NCBI RefSeq assembly: GCF_963583255.1
Contig: NC_084805.1
Location: 5,597,060 to 5,661,059 of the forward strand
Length of the DNA stretch: 64,000 bases
Source of the DNA: Pyrus communis
Taxonomy: Eukaryota; Streptophyta; Magnoliopsida; Rosales; Rosaceae
Reading direction: 5' to 3'
In this document: one piece after another, positions 22,471-33,661 of the stretch
Position numbering within the stretch: the stretch's first letter is position 1
Layout: every line of letters starts with the position of its first letter
Position numbers and translations under genes: made by a program
The notes under the pieces: generated by a model
What the model saw: only the letters and a program-made list of their open reading frames with translations
What the model was told of the DNA's origin: nothing
Database searches by the model: none

Positions 22471-22480
22471 GTATTTATAC
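22471..22480 (-). promoter_or_regulatory. TATA box of the reductase gene
   Basis: On the minus strand, TATAAATA lies about 110 bases before the start codon at 22362. This would put the transcription start near 22445 and give a leader of about 80 bases. Confidence 0.6.
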
Positions 22481-23090
22481 TAAAATTTAGAATGGTTTCA
22501 AAGGGATAATGGGAATTTTGGCACTATTGCATGTAATTTACTGATATTTGTTTCGATTTGCAAATATGAGGTTTTGTGTTCGATTTTCATAAATGATGAA
22601 TTCGGCACTAAATTATTGTTGGTTACTATTTGTCCCTCCCATTCCCCTTTGCCCCAGTATCATTCTATCAATAAAAAAGAACTCTTAATCAAGTTGGTTA
22701 GAGTTTTTTCTATATGCACTCAAGTCCGACTCACCTACCACATAATTTAAATAAATTTAATATAAAATGTCGCTGGTATAAATAAATAAAAAATTCAGAT
22801 GTTTTTCGTGGTAAATTAAAAATGTCGAGTAAACTAAGTATCATTTGAGGTTTCAATGTTTTTCAAAGAATGAAACCCTTTCCTGAGCTATTAGGGGAGG
22901 TACTGTTCAATAAGAAAATGTTGAAAACCCTTTAATTAAACAAACATAAAACCCAAACCCTTTTTTCCAATCTCACAATGCCATAAAAAAAACCAGGTGA
23001 CCTAGAAGATTAATGCTGAATTATTTGTGTGTACAAAAGTAAAAGCACAAACCAAACTAGAAAATATACCAATAAATAAAGAAAACTTTC
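22481..23090. other. Upstream intergenic DNA
   Basis: Plain AT-rich sequence beyond the reductase promoter. No gene or repeat recognised. Confidence 0.4.
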
Positions 23091-23262
23091 ATGAAAAGGG
23101 TTTGGGTTAAGTTTATCTTAACAAAAAATCATGCTATAATTTTATCTAATGAGAAAGACTTAAATTAATGAAAAACTCTTAAATTTTGATAAAAATGACA
23201 AAGGAACTTAAATTTTAGTGAAAAAGACATAATTTTAATATTAAAAAAAAATTTAAAAATGA
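23091..23262. repeat. Dispersed repeat, copy 1
   Basis: Shares TTTGGGTTAAGT, TTAACAAAAAA and the repeated ACTTAAATTTTAATGAAAAA-type phrases with 31098-31260 in the same order. Unclassified family, possibly a MITE. Confidence 0.6.
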
Positions 23263-23264
23263 AA

Positions 23265-23370
23265 CTTACCACACTGTTTATGAAACTTATTACACTGTTG
23301 ATGAAACTTACTACACTGTTTATGAAACTTAATGGTACTGCACTGTTTATGAAACTTAACAGTACTATAC
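23265..23370. repeat. Short tandem repeat, ~22-26 bp units
   Basis: Four to five units of the form TTTATGAAACTTA followed by TACACTG or a near match. Unit length varies by a few bases. Non-coding. Confidence 0.75.
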
Positions 23371-23610
23371 TGTGTATATATGTATATTATTTTTTTTGCC
23401 TTTAGTAGGTACGAGTGAAATCTAAATATATCACTTTATATAAATTATTTATTATATACATGAAAATATAGTATCGGATGTATGTTTGTGTTATCTTGCT
23501 TTGTCAAATGCCTAAAAATGGGTGTCATCGTTGTTACAGTTAGCTAATTCATGCATAATATAATATGTATATGTATTTTCATGTATTTTTTCTTATTTAA
23601 TTATATTTGT

Positions 23611-23638
23611 TTTTTTTTTGGGGGGGGGGGGGGGGGGG
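23611..23638. repeat. T run followed by 19 G
   Basis: Nine or more T followed by a G run at 23620-23638. Such a run can form G-quadruplexes and is also a common place for length errors in assembly. Confidence 0.9.
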
Positions 23639-23864
23639 TGTTGGAGGGACGCGTGCTGCGTACACATGTTTATATTTTATGTTTTTTTTTTGTTCTTATC
23701 ATTAAATAAAGCTATTAGATGGTTTTTGGTTAAAATGCAAAGTTTTGAAGCCCTTTTAATTAATTTTCCTATAAATAAATGAAAAATACTTAAACCTATT
23801 TATCTATTCATTGGTAATAAATGTACTTTTACAATATGAATATTATAATTAAAATTGTTTATTC

Positions 23865-23992
23865 TCTATCACTGAGTACTATGATCTAGTGATATTCCTC
23901 TTTTCTTATGAGTGAGAGGTTTTAGATTTGATTCTTTAGAAAGTTGTTTATTCTCTTTATTTTTATCTAAATATTATTTTTGTAAAAAAAAA
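23865..23992 (+). mobile_element. tRNA-type SINE, plus strand, degraded
   Basis: It carries GAGTACTATGATCTAGTGATATTCCTC and GAGTGAGAGGTTTTAGATTTGATTC in diverged form, the forward version of the SINE at 33608, and ends in an A run at 23984-23992. Confidence 0.6.
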
Positions 23993-24232
23993 TTATTCAA
24001 ACTATCGATTTGTTCAACTGTGGATTGCTAAAAGGTCTTTGAATTGATTTAAATTGAATGATTTTTTTTTTTTATAGAGATGATACTTAAATGATGACGA
24101 TAAAGAGAATGAACTATTCAAATTATTAGTGTTTGTAAAGTAAACATTTTGTAGTCACAAGTGAGTAGACAAGTAGATTCCCTTATGGGATGGACAAAGG
24201 TATTATCTTAAAAAAAAAAAAGAAAAAAAAAA

Positions 24233-25293
24233 AGGGTTTTTATAAAAAATGATCTCTGAGATTGATTAAACTTATTATTTTAGTCTCTCACTTTCAAAAT
24301 CAATTAATGTTGTCTTTAACATTCATTATCGCATATCAATTTGGTCCTTTCGCATATCAATGTGGGACTCACAAATCCAATAAAATCGTGACACATGGAT
24401 TACATAAAATAAGGGTTTTTTTTTGGAAAATGGTCCTAGACATTAATCAAATTCCTCATTTTGGTCCTTAAGTTTCAAAATTGATAAATTTGGTCCTTGA
24501 CTTTCGTTACCACTCATCAATTTAATTCTTTTGTTAAAATTTCGTCAATATTTTTTGTTAGTGTGCTGATGTGGTCCCACTAATCCAACCATATGGTGCA
24601 ACATGGATTAACTATAAGTAATTATTTTTTTAAGAGCAAAACAACTGACAAGTATTCTGCGTTGGTATTTCTCTCACATCCCACAACCCCAACTGGAAAA
24701 AAAAAATCAATCTGAATTCGATAAAATTGAATCCAGATTCATTTCAAATTTAATAGGATTATAATCAACTAGAGAGAATGAGGAGTAAGTTCAAAGAGGC
24801 TAAGTGCTTTAGTGGTGTCATGGTGCCTTCCTTTTATTTTTGAGCATACACAGATGAAGACGATGATGTCCCTTTTTTTTTCTTTTAGATTTGGTCTTTA
24901 GTTTCTTATTTTACTTTTAGTTTTAAATCTCAAAGAAATAGTTTCTTATAATTAATCTATGTGGCACCATATGATTGAATTAGCGGGACCACATTGGCTC
25001 ACTAACAAAAAATATTGACGAAATTTTAACGGAATGGCAAAATTGATGTGCATTAGTGAAAATCAAGAACCAGATTTATCGATCTTGAAACTTATGGACC
25101 AAAATGAGTAGTTATATCAATGTCAAAGACCATTTTACATAAAAACTAACATAATAGTTGACGAAATCTTAACAGAATGATCAAATTGACGTGTGATAAT
25201 GAATGTCTGGGACGACATTGATTGATTTTAAAAGTAAGGAACCAAAATTATGACTTTGATCAATCTCAAGAATCATTTATGATAAAAACCCAA
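24233..25293. mobile_element. 1.06-kb element with doubly nested inverted arms
   Basis: The ends are GGGTTTTTAT at the left and ATAAAAACCC at the right. The outer arms (about 24234-24413 and 25145-25292) pair with each other. The inner arms (about 24414-24613 and 24946-25144) also pair with each other and resemble the outer arms, giving the order A-B-centre-B'-A'. Shared phrases include TTTGGTCC and CACTAATCCAA, or their complements. Base identity of the arms looks moderate. No coding frame in the centre. Probably a foldback or Mutator-like non-autonomous transposon; the class is not settled because the target duplication is masked by A runs. Confidence 0.65.
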
Positions 25294-25728
25294 AAAAGTT
25301 ATGGTAGGAGGTCCGAAGGGAGCGTGATACTAATTTAAATTTTGGTTTTCTCTTTTTAGTAACTCCTGTTCCTTATTTTTAACAATAGGTTAGCAAATTA
25401 ATGTGTACAAACTTTTGTGGTTTTTGTAGTTTCTGGTTGTTTGATTATGGGGCAAAAGGATGGATACTCTTTCGGCTTTTTTGATGAAATCTACCTATAC
25501 CACGTGGATGAAACGTAGTTAGGGCAACTTTTGTATAGATCTGAAATCCTTTCAGTAATCAAATTTTGAGGACAGGTACCTACACCCATTATATATTGGG
25601 TCCCTTAAATGGACACATCCTTGAATAGTTGAATTAGAACCACACGGCTCACAGCGTATTGGAATAAGCAAAAAAGATTTTTATGGAACGGGATCAAAAT
25701 TACTGTGGCATTCCGAATTTTAATACAA

Positions 25729-25798
25729 TCCACCCCTCTTAGGGGCCCGACGTCCTCGTTGGCACACACAAGGCCAGAGTTAGGCTTTGATACCAAAC
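25729..25798 (-). mobile_element. Extra Cassandra interior, left side
   Basis: Repeats the Cassandra interior (polypurine side CCACCCC, then GGGGCCCGACGTCCTCGT, then the primer-site complement) without an LTR on its left. Together with the partial LTR at 26421 it shows that the element was once a longer LTR-interior-LTR series. Confidence 0.75.
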
Positions 25799-26402
25799 TG
25801 TCACATCTCGACTCAGGCCCCCACCACAACCCAGGCTCGACTCTACCGTAGCACGATATTGTCTGCTTTGGGCTCATACCACACCCTCACGGTTTTGTTT
25901 CTGGGAACTCACACGAGAACTTCCCAGTGGGTCACCCATCCTGGGAATGTTCTCGCGTGAACTCGCTTAACTTCAGAGTTCCAATGGAACCCGAAGCCAG
26001 TAAGCTCCCAAAAGGATCACTCCCTTGGGCGATGTGGGATCTTACAATCCACCCCCCTTAGGGGCCCGACGTCCTCGTCGGCACACACGAGGCCAGGATT
26101 AGGCTTTGATACCAAATTGTCACATCTCAACTCGGGCCCCCACCACAATCCAGAATCGACTCTACCGTAGCACGATATTATCCGCTTTGGGCTCATACCA
26201 CACCCTCACAGTTTTGTTTCTGGGAACTTACACGAGAACTTCCCAGTGGGTCACCCATCGTGGGAATGCTCTTGCGCGAACTCGCTTAACTTCGGAGTTC
26301 CAATGGAACCCGAAGCCAGTGAGCTCGCAAAAGGCCTCGTGCTAGGTAGAGATGAAAATATACATATAAGGATCACTCCCCTGGGCGATGTGGGATCTTA
26401 CA
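25799..26402 (-). mobile_element. Cassandra-type TRIM retrotransposon
   Basis: A minus-strand miniature LTR element. Its LTRs (25799-26046 and 26118-26402) start TGTCACATC and end CTTACA, and each contains a 5S rRNA-like segment. The 71-bp interior has only a polypurine tract (TAAGGGGGGTGGAT on the minus strand, next to the left LTR) and a primer-binding site for tRNA-Met (TGGTATCAAAGCC, 26102-26114, next to the right LTR). It encodes no protein and depends on other elements. The left LTR lacks about 35 bases near its right end that the right LTR keeps (about 26336-26370). Confidence 0.88.
26218..26325 (-). other. 5S rRNA-like segment in a Cassandra LTR
   Basis: On the minus strand it has AACTCCGAAGTTAAGCGAG, GATGGGTGACCCACTGGGAAG and TTCTCGTG, in the order of plant 5S rRNA internal promoter and 3' half. 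A second copy lies at 25901-26008. These are LTR parts, not functional 5S genes: flanks differ and the sequence has drifted. Confidence 0.8.
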
Positions 26403-26493
26403 ATCACTCTGATACCAAATTGTCACATCCCGACCCGAGCCCCCACCACAACCCGGGCTCAACTCCACCGTAACACAATATTGTCCGCTTTGG
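26403..26493 (-). mobile_element. Truncated third Cassandra LTR with shortened interior
   Basis: After 18 bases of interior (including GATACCA, the primer-site complement), a third LTR copy begins at 26421 (TGTCACATCCCG) and breaks off at about 26493, before its 5S-like part. Confidence 0.75.
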
Positions 26494-27534
26494 AAAAAAC
26501 CCTGTAATTTCAAGGAGACTAAGTGTGAACTCACCCGTTGCCAAGCTTGTCACATTAACCACTTGACATGAAAAATGATGCATCAAGGAGCCGGGTTTAT
26601 TTTATTATTTCATACCATGAGTTAGTTCAACTAAATTTTTAATTTGGAATGACTTTGAACATCTTTAATGACGTTATTGTAAAGTTAAATTTTAACGAAA
26701 AATAATACAAAATTATATTAGGAGCTCCACATAAATGCTAAAAACACTTAATAACAACCTTCACCACCTCCTTCCTCCAGCCCGCCCTTCCCTTCGCTTC
26801 TCTTCCTTCATCCATAGTTCCATACCACCCCTTCCATCCCTTCGCTTCTCTTTCCCAACGAAGGCATAATCTAATCTCAACATATTAGCCACAATTAAAA
26901 AAAAGCCCCCTTTTGATGTGTCACTAGCGGCAACCACAAATCACAATTTACTGAGCATTGGCAGTATAACTCAATTTGGGATTGAGATCCACTTCGATCT
27001 CTGCGTCCTCTTTAGAAGTTGCACATATCACCAAAGTTAAAGGTCTTTGCTTGGTTGTTCACCTGAGATAAAATTCTAACCAACCAACAAAGATTTAAAA
27101 GGAAAATGACGTTGGTTCAGTTAAAAATTTAATTCACTTTTTGAGAGAGTGTACTAAAGTTAAGAGTTGTCATAGAATTAATTCTATAATTAATGATAAT
27201 TTAATGAGTCAACCAACAATAAATTTTGGCAGGAGAATACAATTAAGTTGGTGTGGGTAACACGTCACTCCACCGAACCCAACAGTGAAATAAAAGAAAC
27301 TACCTAACAATGACTGGCAAAATTAAACTTAAATTTAGTTTTCTCAATATAGGCCCCAACTGACTCACCAAAAAAGACAAATAATTGCATCTTCCGAAAT
27401 TGATGAAGAAATCTGGTTGTTCCTATGTTGGTTGGGCATTAACAAGGGGTGGTGTGTAGCAATTTGATGGAGACATAAACCAAATAAACAAACATAATTC
27501 AAACATAGATTAGCCCTAAAAAGTTAAACTCCAC
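26494..27534. other. Intergenic DNA
   Basis: AT-rich with a C/T-rich patch near 26765-26860. No coding frame or repeat structure identified. Confidence 0.4.
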
Positions 27535-27540
27535 ACAGAT

Positions 27541-27943
27541 TGTTCTCATCCCTAAGGTGCCGAACCTGGAGACTATGACACAATTTAGGCCTATTAGCCT
27601 GTGTAACTTCTCTTATAAGGTACTCTAAAAAATCCTTGCTAATCGTCTTAAACCTCTCTTACCAAATTTAATCTCTCCTATGCATAATGCTTTTGTAGCA
27701 GCCATGCAAATTCAAGATAATATATTGATTGCCCATGAGATCTTCCACTCCATGAAACTCAGGAGAACAAAAAGAAAATTTGAGTTGGGTATTAAGCTAG
27801 ATATGAATAAAGCTTATAATCGGATGGAGTGGGACTTCCTGGATGTGGTTATGATTACAATGGGGTTTGGTAGGAGATGGGTAAATTTAATCATGAAGTG
27901 TGTGGTGACTATTGACTTCTCTATTTTAATTAATGGCAAATAG
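27541..27943 (+). pseudogene. LINE reverse transcriptase, N-terminal part
   Basis: Translated from 27541 with one stop near 27627, it gives LIPKVPN, QFRPISLCN, ILANRLKPLLP and KLDMNKAYNRMEWDFL, the conserved blocks of plant L1-type reverse transcriptase up to the first catalytic Asp. The catalytic YADD block is absent: the sequence breaks off after LINGK. Not functional. Confidence 0.82.
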
Positions 27944-27944
27944 A

Positions 27945-28601
27945 AATATAAGGCTGTGGATGGATCGTTGGATTCCTTCTTTACCGAAGAGACATCCTTA
28001 TCCTTCAGAGTCTTCGAATATAAACTGGAGCCAGAATTTTGCTTCCATAATTAGGCCATATTCTCATGAATGGGACCTCCAACCCATTAGCTCTTGTCTG
28101 TCTCAACGTGAGATGGAACAGATAAAAAAGGTACAAATTGGAGACCCTTCCTGTGATGATCGATTCATTTGGCCTTTAGAAAAAAGATGTAAGTATACGG
28201 TTAAGTCTGGTTATCATTGGATTCGTAGCATGGAGGCTCCTATTCGGCATAGGAGATCATCTTTACTTGTTTCGATAAACAAACAAGTTTGGAAAAGTAT
28301 TTGGAAGCTGGAGGTTCATCCAAAGATCATAATTTTCATGTGGCAAATCCTTCATAGAGCTCTGGCAACCAGGTTGGATCTCTTTAAAAGACATGTTGCT
28401 GTCTCCCCTATATGTAATGAGGAAGAGGAATCGGTGGAGCATTTGTTCTCGTTGTGTCCATGGGTTCAGCATATCTGGTTTGGAGGTCAACTTAATTACA
28501 AGGTGAATCGAAATGAAATTGATACTTTTGAAAATTGGTTATGTTCTTTAATTAATGCTAATATGGGAAGTAAGCAAGATAAGAACCGAATTTTATCATA
28601 A
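27945..28601 (+). pseudogene. LINE reverse transcriptase-associated zinc-binding region
   Basis: Frame open for about 219 codons. Visible are NIRLWMDRWIP at the start, YTVKSGYHW in the middle and the zinc-binding-like stretch PICNEEEESVEHLFSLCPW (Cys, Cys, His, Cys). This is the zf-RVT region that follows the transcriptase in plant LINEs. A stop at 28599 cuts it from the RNase H part. Confidence 0.8.
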
Positions 28602-28715
28602 GTGGCTTTCACATGTTGGAATATCTGGAAGGAGAGATGTAATGGTATTTTCAATCAGAAAACTGTGTTGCCTCTGTAGGTAATTCATAAAATTAATTAT
28701 GGCCATGCTGCTTTC

Positions 28716-29309
28716 ATGGAGGCTAACAAAATGTCGAACAGGGTTGCTGTGGGATCGAGAACTTCTCCAGGTAATCAAGCAAATTTGATTCGAGATTCTC
28801 AATCAATCTCGGTTTGGTCTCCACCAGAGATTTCATGGTACAAAGTAAATGTTGATGCAAGTTGGATGTCGATAACGAAAAAAGGATATGTGGCCACGGT
28901 GATCAACAACTCTAATGGCAAATTTATTGCTACTAAAAAGCAAAGTATTTTGGCGGAGGGAGTGCAAGAAGCTGAGGCAAAAGCTATTTTGGAAGGGTGC
29001 AAGCTTGCTAATCATTTGGAGTTAGGGAAGGTTATAATTGAATCAGATTCAAAGGAAGTTGTCTCTAGCTTATGTAATTCCATTTATCAGGGAAGGTGGG
29101 AGGCAGTTCCGGTGCTTTGGAAAGCTATGCAGCTGAAGGGGTCATTCCAACAGTGTAGATGGTCTTGGGTTCCTCGATCCGCCAATATGGTGGCTCATAG
29201 ATTAGCTTCTGCGAAGTACTCGGAGATGAGCAATTATACTTGGATCGAAAGACCCCCATCTTCGATTGTACATATTTTGAACAAAGATGGTCTACCTTGC
29301 CCACATTAA
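28716..29309 (+). pseudogene. LINE RNase H domain
   Basis: An open frame of 197 codons. WYKVNVDASW holds the first acidic residue, AEAKAILEGCKLA the Glu and IIESDSKEVV the next Asp of the plant RNase H-like (RVT_3) fold; WVPRSANMVAHRLA is the C-terminal His/Ala block. The catalytic set looks complete, so the loss of function is due to the surrounding breaks. Confidence 0.82.
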
Positions 29310-29494
29310 TCGGAGTCGGTGTTGGAGTGATTTAGGGTGACATGTAGTTGTTGACTGTGTTGGTCTTTAACCCTGTATCACTCTGTTGTATGTTGTTTCT
29401 CTGGTTTGTAGCATTGTTTATCCTCTGTGTGGGCTTTTTTGGTGTATTTTGGCTTTGCCCTAGAGTAATTCCAGTTTAACCAAAAAAAAAAAAA

Positions 29495-30087
29495 TCAATC
29501 ATAGATATACACGTAGGGATCAGTCTTAGTACGACAAACGTAAAGCTTATAGCGACCTTCCTTTGTTCTTTCGTTTTCAAATTTTAAATTTCTGCGGCCC
29601 CCCTTCAAAGACAAAAAGATTCAATCAAATTGAGCTCGTATAGTCGTTTGATTAAGAGCGATAACTAAGTATTTCATGTTTTGATTGAGAGTGATGATTA
29701 AGTATTCAATCAAAACATTGATTTCTATTTCTTAAAGATGGTTTCCGATTTTGTTAATTTTTTGTACATATAATTTTGTGTTATTTATATAGGCCCCTAT
29801 TATTCTGGTTTCCTAAACATAAACCCAACTATCTTTAACATCCAAATAAAACCCAAAATTCTAATTTTTTTGACATGTAGGCAAGGAAGTAACCTATTAC
29901 TACAAATTATTTACAGCTTATGCCACTAGACACTAATTATGTTAATGAGTCATATTATTATCTACAATAATGGTGAGTGAATTTCGTTGAGTTTTAATAG
30001 GCATGATTTCAGGGTTTTTTAATCTTCCCGTTAAATCCTTATTTCATCTTCCTTTTTTTTTTTTTAAGCAATCTAACATTTTAAATT
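29495..30087. other. AT-rich intergenic DNA
   Basis: No coding frame or defined repeat seen. Confidence 0.4.
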
Positions 30088-30091
30088 TCAA

Positions 30092-30215
30092 AGCAAGTGG
30101 CATTTTACCACAGTTGTGGAAAAATGTTGAGCTCTTGTATGACGGCGTAGGTTCAAACCCCGTCTATGGCTAATTTAGCATAATTTATCGTTTGACTAAA
30201 AAAGAAAATTTTCAA
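30092..30215 (+). mobile_element. SINE-like fragment with a B box
   Basis: GTAGGTTCAAACCCCGTCT (B box GGTTCAAACCC at 30150-30160) follows a poor A-box-like stretch near 30110. After it comes the AATTTAGCATAATTTATCG tail region usual for plant tRNA-derived SINEs. A different family from the SINE at 33608. Confidence 0.5.
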
Positions 30216-30514
30216 ATTCAAATAATAGGTGCACTATTTGTTGGTTGAAAACAATAGTTTTTCTTTCCAGAGTTGACTAAGACAACTATAAATTTACTTA
30301 TACTTTTCCGTAAGTATAAGTAAATTAACTTTAAATCATATAACATATTGATCCTATATATAAATTTATTTATGATTAGTTAATTTTCCTAATATAAATT
30401 CATTGCCTAATTAATATACCTATAAATTTCATAACATGCTTAATGTATACATTTCTTTTAATAATAAAAAAAAAAAGTAAAACATGCCTAATATATGTAA
30501 TAATACGTTTTGCT

Positions 30515-31087
30515 TGCGAAGTACCTCACGTGTTTAATGTGCAGCCTCCTTTTCATTGGCTCCCTCCCCCAGCGCGCTGGAACAAGATTAATGTGGTTGG
30601 CTCTTTTAGTTCATCTACAAATTCTGGGGGCGTCAGTGTGGTGTTCAGTGACGAAGCCAGTAGTTATACTGGAAGTTTTGCTTGCAAAGTAACTCACGTG
30701 ACTAGACCTAACACGGTTGAGATTCTTGCTGTTCGAGGAGGGCCTTAGTTGGCTGCACAGAAAAATTGGCAGCTTGTTATCTTGGAGTTTGATGCGCTAC
30801 TGGTTGTCCAAGCTAAAGGCAGTTTACATAGTGGTTCTCCTGCAACTGATTTACTGAATGATGATATTAAAACCCGCCTGCAGGGATTTGAATAGTCCAA
30901 AGTTTGCCATGTTCACTGATCTGCCAATGATGCGGCACATAGAATAGCCAAATTGACATTTTTGTCTAATTTCACCAGTTGCTGGTTTGAGGAGCCTCTA
31001 GATTTTCTTCTGCATGCTCTCCTTGATGATTGTATGTGTTCTTAATATTTTGAATAAAACCACTATCGTTTCTCCTAAAAAAAAAAG
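30515..31087 (+). pseudogene. LINE RNase H remnant with poly(A) end
   Basis: Translated with stops, it gives HWLPPPARWNKINV, GGVSVVFSD, and later CHVHXSANDAAHRIAKL-like sequence, the blocks of a plant RNase H-like domain. In-frame stops near 30746 and 30890 destroy it. An A run at 31077-31087 marks the 3' end. Confidence 0.7.
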
Positions 31088-31097
31088 TTAGTCAGCT

Positions 31098-31260
31098 TTA
31101 ATGAAAAGGCTTTGGGTTAAGTGTATTTTAACAAAAAAAACCATCTAATATCTTTATTTAATGAAAAGGACTTAAACTTTAATTAAAAAAAAAACACTTA
31201 AATTTTAATGAAAAATGACAAAAGTTTAATATAATAAAAAAATAATTAAAAAAAAATTGA
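31098..31260. repeat. Dispersed repeat, copy 2
   Basis: Second copy of the unclassified repeat at 23091-23262, with the same phrase order. Here it lies between a LINE poly(A) end and a copia fragment. Confidence 0.6.
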
Positions 31261-32095
31261 TGTGTAGGACCTGGCCGTGCATCCACCATATCTCAATACT
31301 CTTTTTGTGATTCCAAAATGCTTCTTTGTAGGCTTGTGCATGAACCTTGAAAGTAAACTTGCTACAAACATAATCTAGTCTAATGGCAGTTAAATATAGC
31401 AAACTTCCCACAATTCTCCTATAGATCATCTGCATGTTCACTTCAATCTATACACAACTTATCATTTGCAGATAATGAAATACTCACAAGTTTGAGTTCT
31501 TGACTTTAAACTTATCAACAGTGTCAAAGCATACTTTTTTTGGTGAATGAAGATGTTTCTACCTGTTTTCACAATCCCTAAGCAAAGGCAATGATGAAGT
31601 AGACCTACTCTGTCATCTTATACCTCCTCATCATTTTTGCCTTGAATTTTTTAGCATTGATTTATCACTTCCTATGTAGACAATATCATCTACATAAATG
31701 TACACAATGAGAGTTTCAGCACCCTTTCACTTTGTGTACACAATGTTGCTTCACTTGAGCTTCTCTCCATATCAAACTTTTAGAGCTTATTTCAAACCAT
31801 ACATTTATTTTTTAAGCTTGTAGACCTTGTCTTTTGCATTTAGCACAGTAAATCCCTCAGTTTGATCTACATATGCTTTTTCTTGTAAGACAATTTAGGA
31901 ATGCAGAATTGACATTTAACTTAAATAACTTCCAACATTTCTGAGTTGGGAATGCAGTGAGAAATCTAATTGTATCAAACCGAGTAACGGGTGCAAAGGT
32001 TCAATAAAGTCTATACTTTTGTAACTAGTCTAGCTTTATGCTTTTGGAATGTGCTATCCAAGTTTTACTTGGTCTTGTACACCTATTTGACTCCT
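31241..32095 (-). pseudogene. Copia reverse transcriptase remnant
   Basis: Read on the minus strand with frame changes, the segment contains DFIEPLHP-like sequence near 32000, NVNSAFLN near 31915, the catalytic YVDDIVYIG near 31690 and YRRIVGSLLYLTAIRLDYV near 31400. This order is that of copia reverse transcriptase into the RNase H linker. Several stops and shifts show it is dead. No LTRs were found near it. Confidence 0.78.
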
Positions 32096-33590
32096 ATAAA
32101 TGGCATGTAGGCCTTCAGCTCACCATAACGATTTTACCCTTAATGTCGTGAGCATTCCACAGAGTACCCCAAGGAGCGTGGCACCTGCTTGCCCTATGAG
32201 TATAAGGCCTTCGAGCTGCCATGGTGCTCGTTGGGCCCATAGTGTCCTACCACCTACCCATACCCGACCAAGCTGGTTGGAAGCCAATTCTTTGGAGTCT
32301 TCCCTTGGGAGTCTAACGCTCTTGCGCTTCTACCAACAGAGACCTCTTGGACTACTTGTGAGCGATCTGAGGAGACTGGTACGCACCATTTCTAGCAAAA
32401 CTTTAAGGTCTATTTAGTATTGCCTGCAACCTCCCCTCCCAGCTGCCTGCGAGGGTTTGGGTCTATAAATAGCCAAGTCAAACAGGAAAATCGATAATCG
32501 CCACTTATTGTTCGGAACTCTATCAAGTTCATTGTAATAACTCGAATATACAAATTTTAAATATATTTAGTAATTTCTTTACTGAATATGTTTATGAGGG
32601 TTTTATTAGGATTGGAATAGGTTAGTGAGCTTTGCAAAAAAAAAGAAAAAAAAAAAAAAAAAGATGAGAACCAACCTTCACTTTAAAACAAAGAAGTCAT
32701 ATTTTCTCTTCTTTTATTTTGAACTTGCAAACAAGGGCCTAGGATTTTGATTTCGTTGAAGCTGTTAGAGGAAGAAAAGGGCTTAACAGAGTTTATGTAC
32801 ATTTAAAACGTTGTTTTGTGATTTGGATAATACAATAGAAGTTAAATTTGTAGACTAATTTTGTAAATTAAATGACATAGAAGTTGATGATTTGATTATT
32901 ATTTAAGAGTAATGCAAGAGAGACTAAATGTGTAGACAAAATTTTGTAAACTAAATGACTTAGAAGTTAATGATTGAATTATTACTTACGAGTCGATCAA
33001 CATGCTTATTTCTTATTGGTGGCATCTTTTAATTTGTAAATTTAGTCTACAATTTAGGCTAACTAGCATTACCCTTATTTAAATGTTGATTAACAAGTTT
33101 ATTTCTTATAGGTAACAGATCATATAGTTTGCAAATATAGTTTACAAAGGACTAGAATTAAGGTTTGCTGTTAGTCTTGCTCTAATAAAAAAACTCTTCA
33201 CAAACCCGTCACTTTAAGGGTCCATTCTTTTTTCGTACACGCATCTAATCCCAAAATAAGTACTTAGGATTGTAACTCCCTCCGAGTACCATGAAATCCA
33301 CATATTGTATGTTCAATTCCGTTGAGTATAGGGTAAGTTAAAGCCACAATAAGTCAGTAACTTGAACTTGGAATTTCTGCGCAAAAATCAGCAGTTTTCT
33401 GGGTAAGAAGTGACATCAACGTGAAGTCATCACTCTTGACCTAACTTTGACCGGCACATTTGAACTAACCGGAACTCCGTTTTTTACACCGTTTTCACCG
33501 TTGCTGTGAAATCTCATACTCAAAGTTTTGCTGTTCGATTTTCGTAATTCGTATTTTATTAGAATTTATTTTTATATTTCATAAATTTGA
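32096..33590. other. Unclassified intergenic DNA
   Basis: A GC-richer patch at 32105-32500 ends in a TATAAATAG-like box at 32463 and could be an LTR piece. From 32830 to 33080, a phrase with GTAGACTAATTTTGTAAA and AATGACATAGAAGTTGATGATT is repeated once at about 100 bp spacing, and AGTAATGC/GCATTAC ends suggest a small MITE (about 32910-33078). No gene seen. Confidence 0.4.
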
Positions 33591-33605
33591 GATTGTTAGT
33601 TAAGT

Positions 33606-33607
<2 letters not shown>

Positions 33608-33661
<54 letters not shown>

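Larger units (their letters stand above)
27535..29494 (+). mobile_element. LINE (L1-type) remnant with poly(A) end
   Basis: A 5'-truncated non-LTR retrotransposon ending in an A run at about 29480-29493. It keeps part of the reverse transcriptase (27540-27943), a zinc-binding reverse transcriptase-associated region (27945-28600) and an RNase H domain (28716-29309). Most of the second half of the transcriptase is deleted at about 27943, where the frame passes directly into the later region. Confidence 0.85.

Noticed and set aside
25901..26325. 5S rRNA genes
   Set aside because: The 5S-like segments lie inside LTRs with TG...CA ends, a tRNA-Met primer site and a polypurine tract, as in Cassandra elements. 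They are diverged and lack the spacing of a 5S array.
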